DNA of 64,000 bases from Lachnospiraceae bacterium (GTDB taxonomy: Bacteria; Bacillota; Clostridia; Lachnospirales; Lachnospiraceae), in the NCBI GenBank assembly GCA_017463225.1, contig JAFTPO010000046.1, forward strand, positions 1 through 64,000, read 5' to 3'. Positions 56,557 to 64,000 of the stretch are shown one piece after another. The notes under the pieces were generated by a model. It was not told the DNA's origin, searched no databases, and worked only from the letters and a program-made list of their open reading frames with translations. Made by a program: the position numbers and the translations under genes. Positions within the stretch are counted from its first letter, which is position 1; each line of letters opens with the position of its first letter.

Positions 56557-56591
56557 AAGCTGATATTACATTTACTGTAATACCAGCTTTT
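56555..56591. terminator. Bidirectional terminator between the small membrane protein and rnhA
   Basis: AAAAGCTG-a-TATTAC and GTAATA-c-CAGCTTTT pair with one internal mismatch around a 7-base loop. T-runs follow on both strands. Confidence 0.85.
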
Positions 56592-56593
56592 TC

Positions 56594-57208
56594 TTATTCT
56601 ATGCCAACTGCTTTTTTAGCTAATCTGTCAGCTTCTTCGTTACCATCCACCCCAGAATGACCTTTAACCTTAACAAAATATAAAGCAAGATTATGTCGAA
56701 TGGAATTCACATAATCATAATATGCTATAGTCCCTTTTTTATTTCTTTTCCAATTACCCAAAGCCCACATCTCAATGCCTGCATAATCATAATAAATCTT
56801 TAACTCTTTTAACCCAAGCTCTATTGCTTTTGCCATAGCTGCCTGACTTCCTAAAACCTCTCCTGCTACATTTCTCATAGATGCCATCTCGGGGTCATTA
56901 CCGGAGCCCATCAATATATGCTTTTCATTATTACATACAAGAAAACCACCGTAACCATAAGTTCCTGTAGCTATATTATATGAACCATCAACGAAGGCAT
57001 AAGGCATATCCAATTCATAATATGAAGTCTTAACCTCTTCTACTGCCAAACTTATTTTATCCCCTATAAATTCTACAGCTTCCTCTCTGGTTTTAAAGCT
57101 CTTATATATCGCTCCAGGAAAACCATTAACATTATCCTTACATTCATCCCAAGTTGTATATATTCCGGGAGTCTTACCAACCTTTACCGCATAAAATTTA
57201 CCAGCCAT
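56594..57208 (-). CDS. rnhA: Ribonuclease HI with N-terminal viroplasmin (hybrid-binding) domain
   Basis: The enzyme cuts RNA in RNA-DNA hybrids. From ATG 57208 (MAGKFYAVKVG) it has 204 residues; AAAGGA lies about seven bases upstream. An N-terminal hybrid-binding domain (KVGKTPGIYTTWDECKDNV, about residues 1-50) precedes the RNase H fold with catalytic residues in FVDGSYN, GEVLGSQAA, YYDYAGIEMW and KGHSGVDGNEEADRLA. The same layout occurs in eukaryotic RNase H1 and many Firmicutes. Confidence 0.92.
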   Translation of the reverse strand: MAGKFYAVKVGKTPGIYTTWDECKDNVNGFPGAIYKSFKTREEAVEFIGDKISLAVEEVKTSYYELDMPYAFVDGSYNIATGTYGYGGFLVCNNEKHILMGSGNDPEMASMRNVAGEVLGSQAAMAKAIELGLKELKIYYDYAGIEMWALGNWKRNKKGTIAYYDYVNSIRHNLALYFVKVKGHSGVDGNEEADRLAKKAVGIE

Positions 57209-57238
57209 ATACTCATCCTTTACTACTATTACTATCAA

Positions 57239-57270
57239 ATAGGCGGAATATCATATTTTATTCCGCCTAT
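57239..57270 (-). terminator. Terminator after the tubulin-like gene
   Basis: ATAGGCGGAATA and TATTCCGCCTAT form a perfect 12-bp stem with an 8-base loop. The T-run after it on the minus strand is short (TTTG), so termination may be incomplete and rnhA may be partly cotranscribed. Confidence 0.7.
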
Positions 57271-57279
57271 CAAATATTC

Positions 57280-59805
57280 CTATACTATATTGGAATAGTC
57301 CCTCATATTCTTGTTAACCTCGTCTGTATGAAGTCCAAAGTACACTGAAGAATCAACCTTATCGTAAGCTGCCTGCATCTCCTCCGCACACTGTAACACA
57401 GATAACGGTACAGCAATATACATATCATCTACTGATATCTCCAGCTCACCCTTGTTTGTTGTAATTGTATCCTCCTGTTCATTATATGGCTCCGAAACAT
57501 ATAAATCCTTAACAGCCTTACTGAAATATGGCATTCCATCCGGCAATGATATATATTTCTTATTTGTAAGACCTGTCTCATAACCATCCTTAAGAATACA
57601 AAGCTTCTTTTTCTGAGTTTTTTCCTTTGAACCCTCAACAAATGCTCTTGCTACATCAGCCATAATAGCTGCACGTCTGTCATTTGTAGGAGACACAAAC
57701 ATAATATTTGTTTCCTGTAATGTAGGTATCTTATCTGAGAAAGCTATGGAAATAAGCTTTTCAGGAGCATACATACCAACACTTACAAGAGCATTCTTAT
57801 AAACCTTCTCAAGCTCACTCTTTACAACTATAGGTCTACCGTTATCAATATTTGCCTCGTTAGAAACCATTATATTAACGATACCCTTCTTAACCTCGTT
57901 AATCTTTGCCTCTGTGACAAAATCTGCAGGTAAAAACTCCTTATGCTTAGCTTCCTTCAAAAGATAATCTATAGTTCTTTTACCTCTTATAGCAAGATCC
58001 TCTACTGCATTTTTAAGATCCTCATCAAACTGAGAATAAATATCATTGTATCTTTCTGCCTTCTGACGAAGCATTCTAATTACGTCTCCAAAAACATCCT
58101 GAGAATCTAAACCATCAACCAAGAGATTTCTCTCCAATGCATAAGCTTCCTTTACACAGGCATCATAGTATCCATTTTCAGCCTCACGCTTTGCATTTGG
58201 GAAAGCAAAAAGCTTCTTTGAAACCATACTCTGTATAGATTCAATAATTCTGCTAAATTCTCCTGTTGGCTGATAGCTCCTCTGAAGCTGTTCCAAATCC
58301 TTCAATGCCTTAATCAAGCCTGCATCATCTTCAAGACCAACTATTCCCTCAGCACCTATCATATGCATTGCGATAAATGGACCATGATTATTAAGTACAT
58401 TTTGAATCTCTGCTTCAATATTTTGAACAAGCTTATTCTTAAGGGACTTCATAATGATAGGCATATCTGCCTTCATATCACTAAGCTGTCTGGCCATACT
58501 ACTTCTAAATCTCTCAGTACCCTTCTTTATATCCTTATAAGCCGGCTTCTCGAACTGTCCAGGTCTTATCTTTCCAGGAACTTCAATATTAATGTCTGTA
58601 CCAGGTCTATCACTTAAGAATGTCCTTAAATCCTCGATTGTCTTATCAATACTAAGCTTTAATAAGCTTCCCAAAGCACTAGGATCATGAAGTCGCTTAT
58701 AAGCCTCCATAAACATTTCGTGCTCACAGATATTCTCTATCTCCCTGATAGGAATCTTATAATCAGCCTCGTTAATTACCTTATAGAAGCCTCTGCTATC
58801 CTTCTTAAAGAACATATCTCTAAGCAGCTCTCTGTCTTCACCCGACTTCTCTGAACCAATATACTTATTAATAGCAAGCTTATATAAGAAATATGCAGTA
58901 TCACTAAACACTACACCATCAGGTATATATCCCTGTTCATCCTTCTTACCGGAAACAAGAAGACATGAATCAAATATATTCTCCTTCATACAAAGTCTGT
59001 GGGTAGTGCTCTCAGATATGAACCCATCAGGCTTGTCCATAATTCTCATAAGATAGTCTATTTCCTTAAGAGTAGCACAGCCATTAGCATTTAACAGTGA
59101 CATCTTCTCCGGATCATCATAAATATCCTTCACTCCAAAGTGACAATCCGGCATAAGCAGACATCCACCTATTCTAAAATTCTGCCATTTCTTAACCTTA
59201 GCCAAAGCTTTTAAATTATAAGTAACATCAGCTATGATACCACTACCTGTACCACCTGCCACGCTTGTTACAAGGATAACATCAAGCTTTCCTGTCTCCG
59301 AACGCTCATAGCATTCCTTAACTCTGTCAAAAAGAAGAATTCTCATATCCTCATATGCATTTGAGAACATAAGTCTACCTATCTGACGATTACCATTTGT
59401 GCCTTCTCTTCCCAAAGTAATATTAGGAAAATCAGACCTCATCCAGTTAGCAAGATTTGGATGAACAGGATTATTATCAATACCGTTCTCCAATATAGTA
59501 TCTATGTTAGGTCTGTATATACTTATAATCTCTAAAGCATTTAGACCTATACCATCCTTGCTGTCCTCAATAGTCTGCTCCATAGTAGGAATATCTGAAT
59601 CGATATATAAGAAGTTAATATTATCTTCAGGTCTAACCTCATCCATGAGCATTCCCTTAAGATTACACACCACTCTACCGCCGGCTCCACCCAAGCCGAT
59701 TACTAAAAAGTCACGATTAAATCTATTAATCTCATCAGACTTTCCAAATATTCTTATGTCCTTTAATCGGGCAAACTCTTCTTTTTGAGTATCAATAAGT
59801 ATCAT
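57280..59805 (-). CDS. Large tubulin-like (Tubulin_2 family) GTP-binding protein
   Basis: This 841-residue protein has a nucleotide-binding start VIGLGGAGGRVVCNL (about residue 34) and the tubulin/FtsZ signature VAGGTGSGIIAD (about residue 180), with LYIDSDIPTM between, the order of the bacterial tubulin-like Tubulin_2 family. After the GTPase part a long helical region (about 340-620, probably coiled) and a C-terminal domain with ISVDDMYIAVPL follow. It is twice the size of FtsZ and is not expected to be the cell-division protein. GGAGG precedes the ATG. It sits between prfC and rnhA with no obvious functional partner. The role is unknown. Confidence 0.8.
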   Translation of the reverse strand: MILIDTQKEEFARLKDIRIFGKSDEINRFNRDFLVIGLGGAGGRVVCNLKGMLMDEVRPEDNINFLYIDSDIPTMEQTIEDSKDGIGLNALEIISIYRPNIDTILENGIDNNPVHPNLANWMRSDFPNITLGREGTNGNRQIGRLMFSNAYEDMRILLFDRVKECYERSETGKLDVILVTSVAGGTGSGIIADVTYNLKALAKVKKWQNFRIGGCLLMPDCHFGVKDIYDDPEKMSLLNANGCATLKEIDYLMRIMDKPDGFISESTTHRLCMKENIFDSCLLVSGKKDEQGYIPDGVVFSDTAYFLYKLAINKYIGSEKSGEDRELLRDMFFKKDSRGFYKVINEADYKIPIREIENICEHEMFMEAYKRLHDPSALGSLLKLSIDKTIEDLRTFLSDRPGTDINIEVPGKIRPGQFEKPAYKDIKKGTERFRSSMARQLSDMKADMPIIMKSLKNKLVQNIEAEIQNVLNNHGPFIAMHMIGAEGIVGLEDDAGLIKALKDLEQLQRSYQPTGEFSRIIESIQSMVSKKLFAFPNAKREAENGYYDACVKEAYALERNLLVDGLDSQDVFGDVIRMLRQKAERYNDIYSQFDEDLKNAVEDLAIRGKRTIDYLLKEAKHKEFLPADFVTEAKINEVKKGIVNIMVSNEANIDNGRPIVVKSELEKVYKNALVSVGMYAPEKLISIAFSDKIPTLQETNIMFVSPTNDRRAAIMADVARAFVEGSKEKTQKKKLCILKDGYETGLTNKKYISLPDGMPYFSKAVKDLYVSEPYNEQEDTITTNKGELEISVDDMYIAVPLSVLQCAEEMQAAYDKVDSSVYFGLHTDEVNKNMRDYSNIV

Positions 59806-59859
59806 ATGCCATTTCCTCCCCTTTTACTGTAACTATAAGTAACAAATACCTTTTATCTC

Positions 59860-61455
59860 CTAATCCTTTCGGAAATCAGCTAATTCTAAGCCTTCGTTAT
59901 GTTCAAGGATAATCCTTATGGACCATTCGTTTGCAAATAACAGCAATGGATTATCCTTCATATCTTTAACCTTCTTACAATCACTGATTCTGCTAAGCTT
60001 GTTCAAATCAGTTGTTGGGTCTTTAACCCATCTAATATAATTATATGGCAACGGCTCCATGCGAACATCACAACCATATTCATTTTCAAGTCTGTATTTT
60101 AATACATCAAACTGAAGAACACCTACAACACCAACTATAATCTCGGACATACCAAGAAGATAATCCTGGAATATCTGTATAGCACCCTCCTGAGCTATCT
60201 GTGTAACGCCCTTCATAAACTGTTTCTTCTTCATAGAATCAAGAGGAACCAATCTACAAAAATGCTCTGGAGCAAAGGTTGGTATTCCTTCGTATTCAAA
60301 CTTCTTACCAGGTACTGTTATAGTATCTCCTATAGAGAATATGCCAGGATCAAATATACCAATAACATCTCCTGCATAAGCTTCTTCTATAATCTTTCTA
60401 TCCTGTGCCATAATCTGCTGTGGCTGAGAAAGCTTCATCTTACGCTTACTTTGAACGTGATACACATCCTTAGTAGCATCAAACTTTCCGGAACAGATTC
60501 TCATAAACGCTATTCTGTCATGATGCGCCTTATTCATATTAGCCTGTATCTTGAATACAAAGCCTGAGAAAAAGTCATTCATAGGGTCTATCTCGCCCTC
60601 ATTTGACAATCTAGGAAGTGGTGACTGAGTCATCTTTAAGAAATGCTCTAAAAATGTCTCTATACCAAATGTTGTAAGAGCTGAACCGAAAAATACCGGT
60701 GATAGCTCTCCCTTATCAACAAGCTCCTGATTAAACTCATCACTTGCTCCATCAAGAAGTTCTACCTCTTCAAGAAGCTGGTCATAAAGTTCATCTCCCA
60801 CCTGTTCTTTAAGAACATCATCCTCTACATCATATTCTTCCTTAGCTGCACCCTTAGCTCCGCCAACAGAAACAGCCTTAAACATTGAAACCTTCTTTGT
60901 TTCTCTGTCGTATACACCCTTAAATCTCTTACCTGACCCTATAGGCCAATTGATAGGACAAGTTCTTATGCCAAGTACACTCTCTATCTCATCTAAAAGC
61001 TCAAATGGGTCTCTGGCCTCTAAGTCCATCTTATTGATAAAGGTAAATATAGGAATATGTCTCATAACACATACCTTAAAAAGCTTTATGGTCTGTGCCT
61101 CAACACCCTTGGATGCATCAATAACCATTACAGCAGAGTCAGCAGCCATCAATGTACGATAAGTATCCTCGGAGAAATCCTGGTGTCCAGGTGTATCAAG
61201 GATATTTATACAATAGCCATCATAATTAAACTGTAATACTGATGATGTAACAGAGATACCTCTATCCTTCTCTATCTGCATCCAGTCCGAAACAGCATAT
61301 TTTGAATTTGCCTTTCCCTTTACTGAACCTGCTGTATTAATAGCTCCACCATAGAGAAGAAATTTCTCTGTAAGCGTAGTCTTACCCGCATCAGGATGAG
61401 AGATAATGGCAAAGGTTCTTCTTCTTTCGATTTCATTTCTTAACTGATCTGACAT
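59860..61455 (-). CDS. prfC: Peptide chain release factor 3
   Basis: RF3 is a GTPase that removes RF1/RF2 after termination. From ATG 61455, behind GGAGG, it has 531 residues. It shows G1 SHPDAGKTTL, G2 RGISVTSS, G3 DTPGHQDFSEDTYR, G4 NKMDLEARDP and the RF3-type C-terminus. The EF-G-like signature with the QDFSEDTY extension distinguishes it from EF-G and TetM-type proteins. Confidence 0.95.
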   Translation of the reverse strand: MSDQLRNEIERRRTFAIISHPDAGKTTLTEKFLLYGGAINTAGSVKGKANSKYAVSDWMQIEKDRGISVTSSVLQFNYDGYCINILDTPGHQDFSEDTYRTLMAADSAVMVIDASKGVEAQTIKLFKVCVMRHIPIFTFINKMDLEARDPFELLDEIESVLGIRTCPINWPIGSGKRFKGVYDRETKKVSMFKAVSVGGAKGAAKEEYDVEDDVLKEQVGDELYDQLLEEVELLDGASDEFNQELVDKGELSPVFFGSALTTFGIETFLEHFLKMTQSPLPRLSNEGEIDPMNDFFSGFVFKIQANMNKAHHDRIAFMRICSGKFDATKDVYHVQSKRKMKLSQPQQIMAQDRKIIEEAYAGDVIGIFDPGIFSIGDTITVPGKKFEYEGIPTFAPEHFCRLVPLDSMKKKQFMKGVTQIAQEGAIQIFQDYLLGMSEIIVGVVGVLQFDVLKYRLENEYGCDVRMEPLPYNYIRWVKDPTTDLNKLSRISDCKKVKDMKDNPLLLFANEWSIRIILEHNEGLELADFRKD

Positions 61456-61482
61456 AATGTCCTCCAAGCAATTATATTAGTA

Positions 61483-61496
61483 TATGTCAAGACATA
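61483..61496. promoter_or_regulatory. 14-bp palindrome in the prfC leader
   Basis: TATGTC-AA-GACATA, a perfect inverted repeat about 30 bases upstream of the prfC start and downstream of the predicted transcription start. A two-base centre makes a hairpin unlikely, so a protein operator is the better reading. No known regulator is assigned. Confidence 0.3.
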
Positions 61497-61525
61497 ATTT
61501 ATCCATTATTAAACATACATAGCTT

Positions 61526-61554
61526 ATTATATCCTTTATTTATACTTTTCTCAA
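61526..61554 (-). promoter_or_regulatory. Sigma-A promoter of prfC
   Basis: On the minus strand TTGAGA (61554-61549), 17 bases, TATAAT (61531-61526). Confidence 0.7.
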
Positions 61555-61565
61555 TAGCTTTTAAG

Positions 61566-61615
61566 CAAAAAATCCGCATAAATAAGGTAAATATTATCAC
61601 CCTACTCATACGGAT
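61566..61615 (-). terminator. Terminator after the Asn/Tyr-tailed membrane protein
   Basis: About 15 paired bases including several G-U pairs (arms 61615-61601 and 61587-61572), 13-base loop, followed on the minus strand by TTTTTTGC. It lies about 28 bases after the stop. Confidence 0.85.
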
Positions 61616-61643
61616 ATTCCTGTATTAATAAACATACAACAAT

Positions 61644-62213
61644 TTATTGATTATAGTTGTTATTATTTTGATTATAGTTACTGTAGTTATTTGACTGATT
61701 ATTGTAATACATATTTTGATTATAATACATATTAGGATTGTAATATGTATTGTACATAGATGTATCAACTACATTTGTCTTAAAGGAAGTTACCATATTA
61801 AATATAAGAAATACAGTATATGCTATGGCTAAAATAAACCCAACAATACCTACCATCATTCCACTACAAAGTAGCATCCCGATAGCTGTTAATATTAAAA
61901 ACACATAGGTGGTAATCATTAGCCCACGGTATGTTCCAAGCTTATTAACATCTCCGGTATAAGTAAATCTTGCTATAGTTGCAAACACAAAACTTAAAAT
62001 AAGCAATACAGCAAAAACATACATCATAAAGAATATCATCATAGCGCCTATTACAAGGAATCCTCCAAAAAGTGCAAGAGCAAAGCCATCCTGACCCACT
62101 GTATCAAATGCATCATCAAAGTATAAAAACACTATATACAATCCAAAAAGATACACTATTGCAATTATCAGTAAAACTAAAATTCGTCTATAATTCTTTT
62201 TTATATTCTCCAT
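61644..62213 (-). CDS. Four-segment membrane protein with Asn/Tyr-rich tail
   Basis: From ATG 62213 (MENIKKNYRR) the protein has 189 residues. Four hydrophobic segments (about residues 12-30, 45-80, 95-115 and 120-140) are followed by a cytoplasmic tail of about 45 residues made almost only of Asn, Tyr, Gln and Ser with repeats like YYNxNMYYN. The tail is prion-like in composition. I do not recognise the family. A longer upstream frame overlaps azlD and lacks a ribosome site; the chosen start has only a distant GGGGA. It ends in its own terminator. Confidence 0.6.
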   Translation of the reverse strand: MENIKKNYRRILVLLIIAIVYLFGLYIVFLYFDDAFDTVGQDGFALALFGGFLVIGAMMIFFMMYVFAVLLILSFVFATIARFTYTGDVNKLGTYRGLMITTYVFLILTAIGMLLCSGMMVGIVGFILAIAYTVFLIFNMVTSFKTNVVDTSMYNTYYNPNMYYNQNMYYNNQSNNYSNYNQNNNNYNQ

Positions 62214-62242
62214 ACTATACTCATTCCCCAACTTTTTATATA

Positions 62243-62542
62243 CTATAAGAATAGTTCTAAGATTAAAACTATCAAACAACAAGAAACAGCCGTCTTGAAC
62301 AAATCAAAACCTAACCAGGCAACTATCATTCCTATGATTAAAGCCGCAACACCCGATACAGTACTCTGTGTAGCATTTACTATAGCAGGAAATGTCATTA
62401 CTGCCAAGGTAACATATGGCACATAGTATAAAAACGACTGTAAAAACCTATTCTTTATCTGACCTTTAATCAAGGTAAGAGGAAGCACTCTAATGGCATA
62501 GGTTACTACTGCCATAATCAAAATGTATATATAATTATTCAC
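62243..62542 (-). CDS. azlD: Branched-chain amino acid export protein AzlD
   Basis: AzlD is the small partner of AzlC in an exporter of branched-chain amino acids (and azaleucine). From the GTG start at 62542, seven bases after AAGGAGGTG, it has 99 residues with about four hydrophobic segments (VVTYAIRVLPLTLI, YVPYVTLAVMTFPAI). The start overlaps the azlC stop by 8 bases. The longer ATG frame would read through azlC and is rejected. Confidence 0.88.
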   Translation of the reverse strand: MNNYIYILIMAVVTYAIRVLPLTLIKGQIKNRFLQSFLYYVPYVTLAVMTFPAIVNATQSTVSGVAALIIGMIVAWLGFDLFKTAVSCCLIVLILELFL

Positions 62543-63287
62543 TCTCTGCCACCTCCTTAGCTTCTTCAACAGGAACAGGAAATAATATGGCAGCTGCTGA
62601 TGCAATAACAACTGTTAATATTATAGTTCTGGTTCCCTCTGATAGCTCACTAACTACCGGCAATGTTGCTGCCAAATAGCTTAATACAAAGGATATTGCT
62701 ATTAACCCTGCAACTATCTTACTCTTTCTTGCTGGAGGAATTATGACAGCTAAAAACATACCATATAATGCTACACTAAAGGCGCTTACCAATCTTACCG
62801 GCAGCATATTTCCAGCTATTACACCAAGCATTGTTCCTATACCCCACGCAGGAGAAGCTATAAGTGCAGCACCATAGGAATAATATGGGTTTAAATACCC
62901 CGGTCTTGCTATTGCTATTCCGAACAATTCATCGGTTACATGGAAAGCCATGGTAAATCTATGAAAGAAAGGCATCTTAGGATCAAGTCTCTGACTCATG
63001 GCACAGCTCATAAGCATATATCTTGCATTTGCAACAAGAGTTGCCAAGGCAATTTCAAGATAAGCAGCCATAGCTCCTATAGAAGTGAAGCCTGCATATT
63101 CACCTGCAGATGCGTTACATAGTATACTTACCAAAAATCCCTGTGCCGGTGTAAGTCCTACATTCTTAGCAGCAATTCCAAGAGAAAAGGATACCGCTAA
63201 GTATCCTAATGCTATTGGAATTCCATCCTTCATACCATTGCGGAAGGTTTCCTTATTATGTTCATTTTGTATCGAATATGTGTCCAT
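62535..63287 (-). CDS. azlC: Branched-chain amino acid export protein AzlC
   Basis: The 250-residue protein from ATG 63287 has about six membrane segments and the AzlC signatures GIPIALGYLAVSFSLGI, CNASAGEYAGFTS, ANARYMLMSCAMSQR and FHVTDELFGIA. With AzlD it exports branched-chain amino acids, which a fermenter may make in excess. AAAGGA precedes the start by about nine bases. Confidence 0.92.
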   Translation of the reverse strand: MDTYSIQNEHNKETFRNGMKDGIPIALGYLAVSFSLGIAAKNVGLTPAQGFLVSILCNASAGEYAGFTSIGAMAAYLEIALATLVANARYMLMSCAMSQRLDPKMPFFHRFTMAFHVTDELFGIAIARPGYLNPYYSYGAALIASPAWGIGTMLGVIAGNMLPVRLVSAFSVALYGMFLAVIIPPARKSKIVAGLIAISFVLSYLAATLPVVSELSEGTRTIILTVVIASAAAILFPVPVEEAKEVAESE

Positions 63288-63322
63288 TACTTTTGGTCCT
63301 TTTCTCAATATGTATAAATAGT

Positions 63323-64000
63323 TTAGTTATATTTTTCTTCAAATTCTTCGATGGACATAGGCTTAGCAAAATAATATCCCTGAATCAAGTCACATTCCTG
63401 AGCAGCAAGGAAATCAACCTGCTCTCTACTCTCTATTCCCTCAGCAACAATCTTCATATTAAGCTTCTTTGCTAAATCTATTACCTCAGATACTATTAAC
63501 ATACCTCGCTCAACAGAGTCAACCCCTCTAAAGAAATCTGCATCTATTTTAAGTACATCAATAGATAATTCCTTGAGCGAATTAAGAGATGAATATCCTG
63601 CACCAAAGTCATCCATGGATACTATAAATCCATAATCCCTAAGCTGCTTTACTGTATCTATAAGAACATATTTGTCATCAAAGAAAGCACTCTCTGTAAG
63701 CTCTAGTTCGATAAACTTATGAGGTACATTATATTTATCAACTATTTTGCAGATATGCTCTGCCAAATCCTCTCTTGTAAAATGAGCTCTGGATACATTT
63801 ACGGATATTGGAAACAGCTCTCGTCCCTCCTGAATCCATTTTGACTGCTGTATCGCAACCTGTTCAATCATATAATCATCAAGTTGAAGGATAAATCCAT
63901 TCTTTTCAAATATAGGTATGAATTTATTAGGTGGAATCAAGCCATCAGCAGGATGAACCCATCTAACCAATGCCTCAGCTCCTGCAATTTCTTCATCTTT
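63323..64000 (-). CDS. EAL-domain cyclic-di-GMP phosphodiesterase (partial)
   Basis: The frame is open to the right edge, so the N-terminus is missing; 225 residues are visible. They form an almost complete EAL domain: AEALVRWVHP (EAL motif), ELTESAFFDD, DDFGAGYSSLNSLKEL, LKIDADFFRGV, and VAEGIESREQVDFL followed by CDLIQGYYFAKPM. The catalytic acidic residues and Lys are present, so it should be active. Whether a GGDEF or sensor domain precedes it lies outside the window. Confidence 0.9.
   Translation of the reverse strand, partial: KDEEIAGAEALVRWVHPADGLIPPNKFIPIFEKNGFILQLDDYMIEQVAIQQSKWIQEGRELFPISVNVSRAHFTREDLAEHICKIVDKYNVPHKFIELELTESAFFDDKYVLIDTVKQLRDYGFIVSMDDFGAGYSSLNSLKELSIDVLKIDADFFRGVDSVERGMLIVSEVIDLAKKLNMKIVAEGIESREQVDFLAAQECDLIQGYYFAKPMSIEEFEEKYN

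Overview
The window is a chromosomal segment of a low-GC, anaerobic, spore-forming Firmicute, most like a Lachnospiraceae-type Clostridia. The evidence is the conserved block gpr-spoIIP-lepA-hemW-hrcA-grpE-dnaK-dnaJ-prmA-rsmE, a type II fatty-acid synthesis operon with the flavin-dependent reductase FabK, a sodium-pumping biotin decarboxylase of the methylmalonyl-CoA decarboxylase type, an intracellular cellobiose phosphorylase, and strong AGGAGG-type ribosome binding sites. Nearly all genes lie on the minus strand, so transcription runs from high to low coordinates. Only rpmB, a ribbon-helix-helix mini-gene and a small membrane protein are on the plus strand. I saw no tRNA, rRNA, CRISPR array, insertion sequence or prophage.

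Layout from low to high coordinates. 1-3.9 kb: membrane-bound Na+ decarboxylase operon (order alpha, OadG-like, biotin carrier, beta; the beta gene runs off the left edge). 4-13.7 kb: tepA-like protease, ftsK/spoIIIE, fhs, a lipoprotein, folD, rimO, pgsA and a membrane protein, joining one-carbon folate metabolism, lipid head-group synthesis and chromosome translocation. 14-18.6 kb: pnp followed by cellobiose phosphorylase; pnp has a structured leader. 18.8-23.3 kb: recG behind a small membrane protein, and fakA behind an Asp23 protein, the latter pair divergent from rpmB. 23.8 kb: a GC-rich, rod-like structured element. 23.9-30.6 kb: tex, an EamA transporter, the thiI/cysteine desulfurase pair and rsmE. 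30.6-31.2 kb: a decayed gene abutting a ribbon-helix-helix gene. 31.2-42.9 kb: heat-shock, translation and sporulation block, with a perfect CIRCE operator before hrcA. 43-48.8 kb: two cell-wall enzymes (L,D-transpeptidase and an amidase with ChW repeats), a shikimate-kinase-like protein and small genes. 48.9-56.1 kb: fab/acc operon in transcription order accD-accA-fabH-fabK-fabD-fabG-fabF-fabZ. 56.3-64 kb: RNase HI, a large tubulin-like protein, prfC, azlCD and a truncated EAL-domain protein.

The most interesting signals are regulatory. The gpr ribosome binding site sits inside a 16-bp terminator-like hairpin whose upstream arm carries a near-consensus sigma-G -10 element, so a forespore transcript would begin too late to form the hairpin. 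Two perfect WalR-type direct repeats lie at the promoter of the L,D-transpeptidase/amidase genes. A rod-like RNA candidate at about 23.8 kb can adopt two alternative folds, and pnp has a long hairpin close to its predicted transcription start. Among proteins, the tubulin-like protein and the shikimate-kinase-like protein with altered substrate residues deserve a look. All family assignments come from reading motifs, not from database searches.
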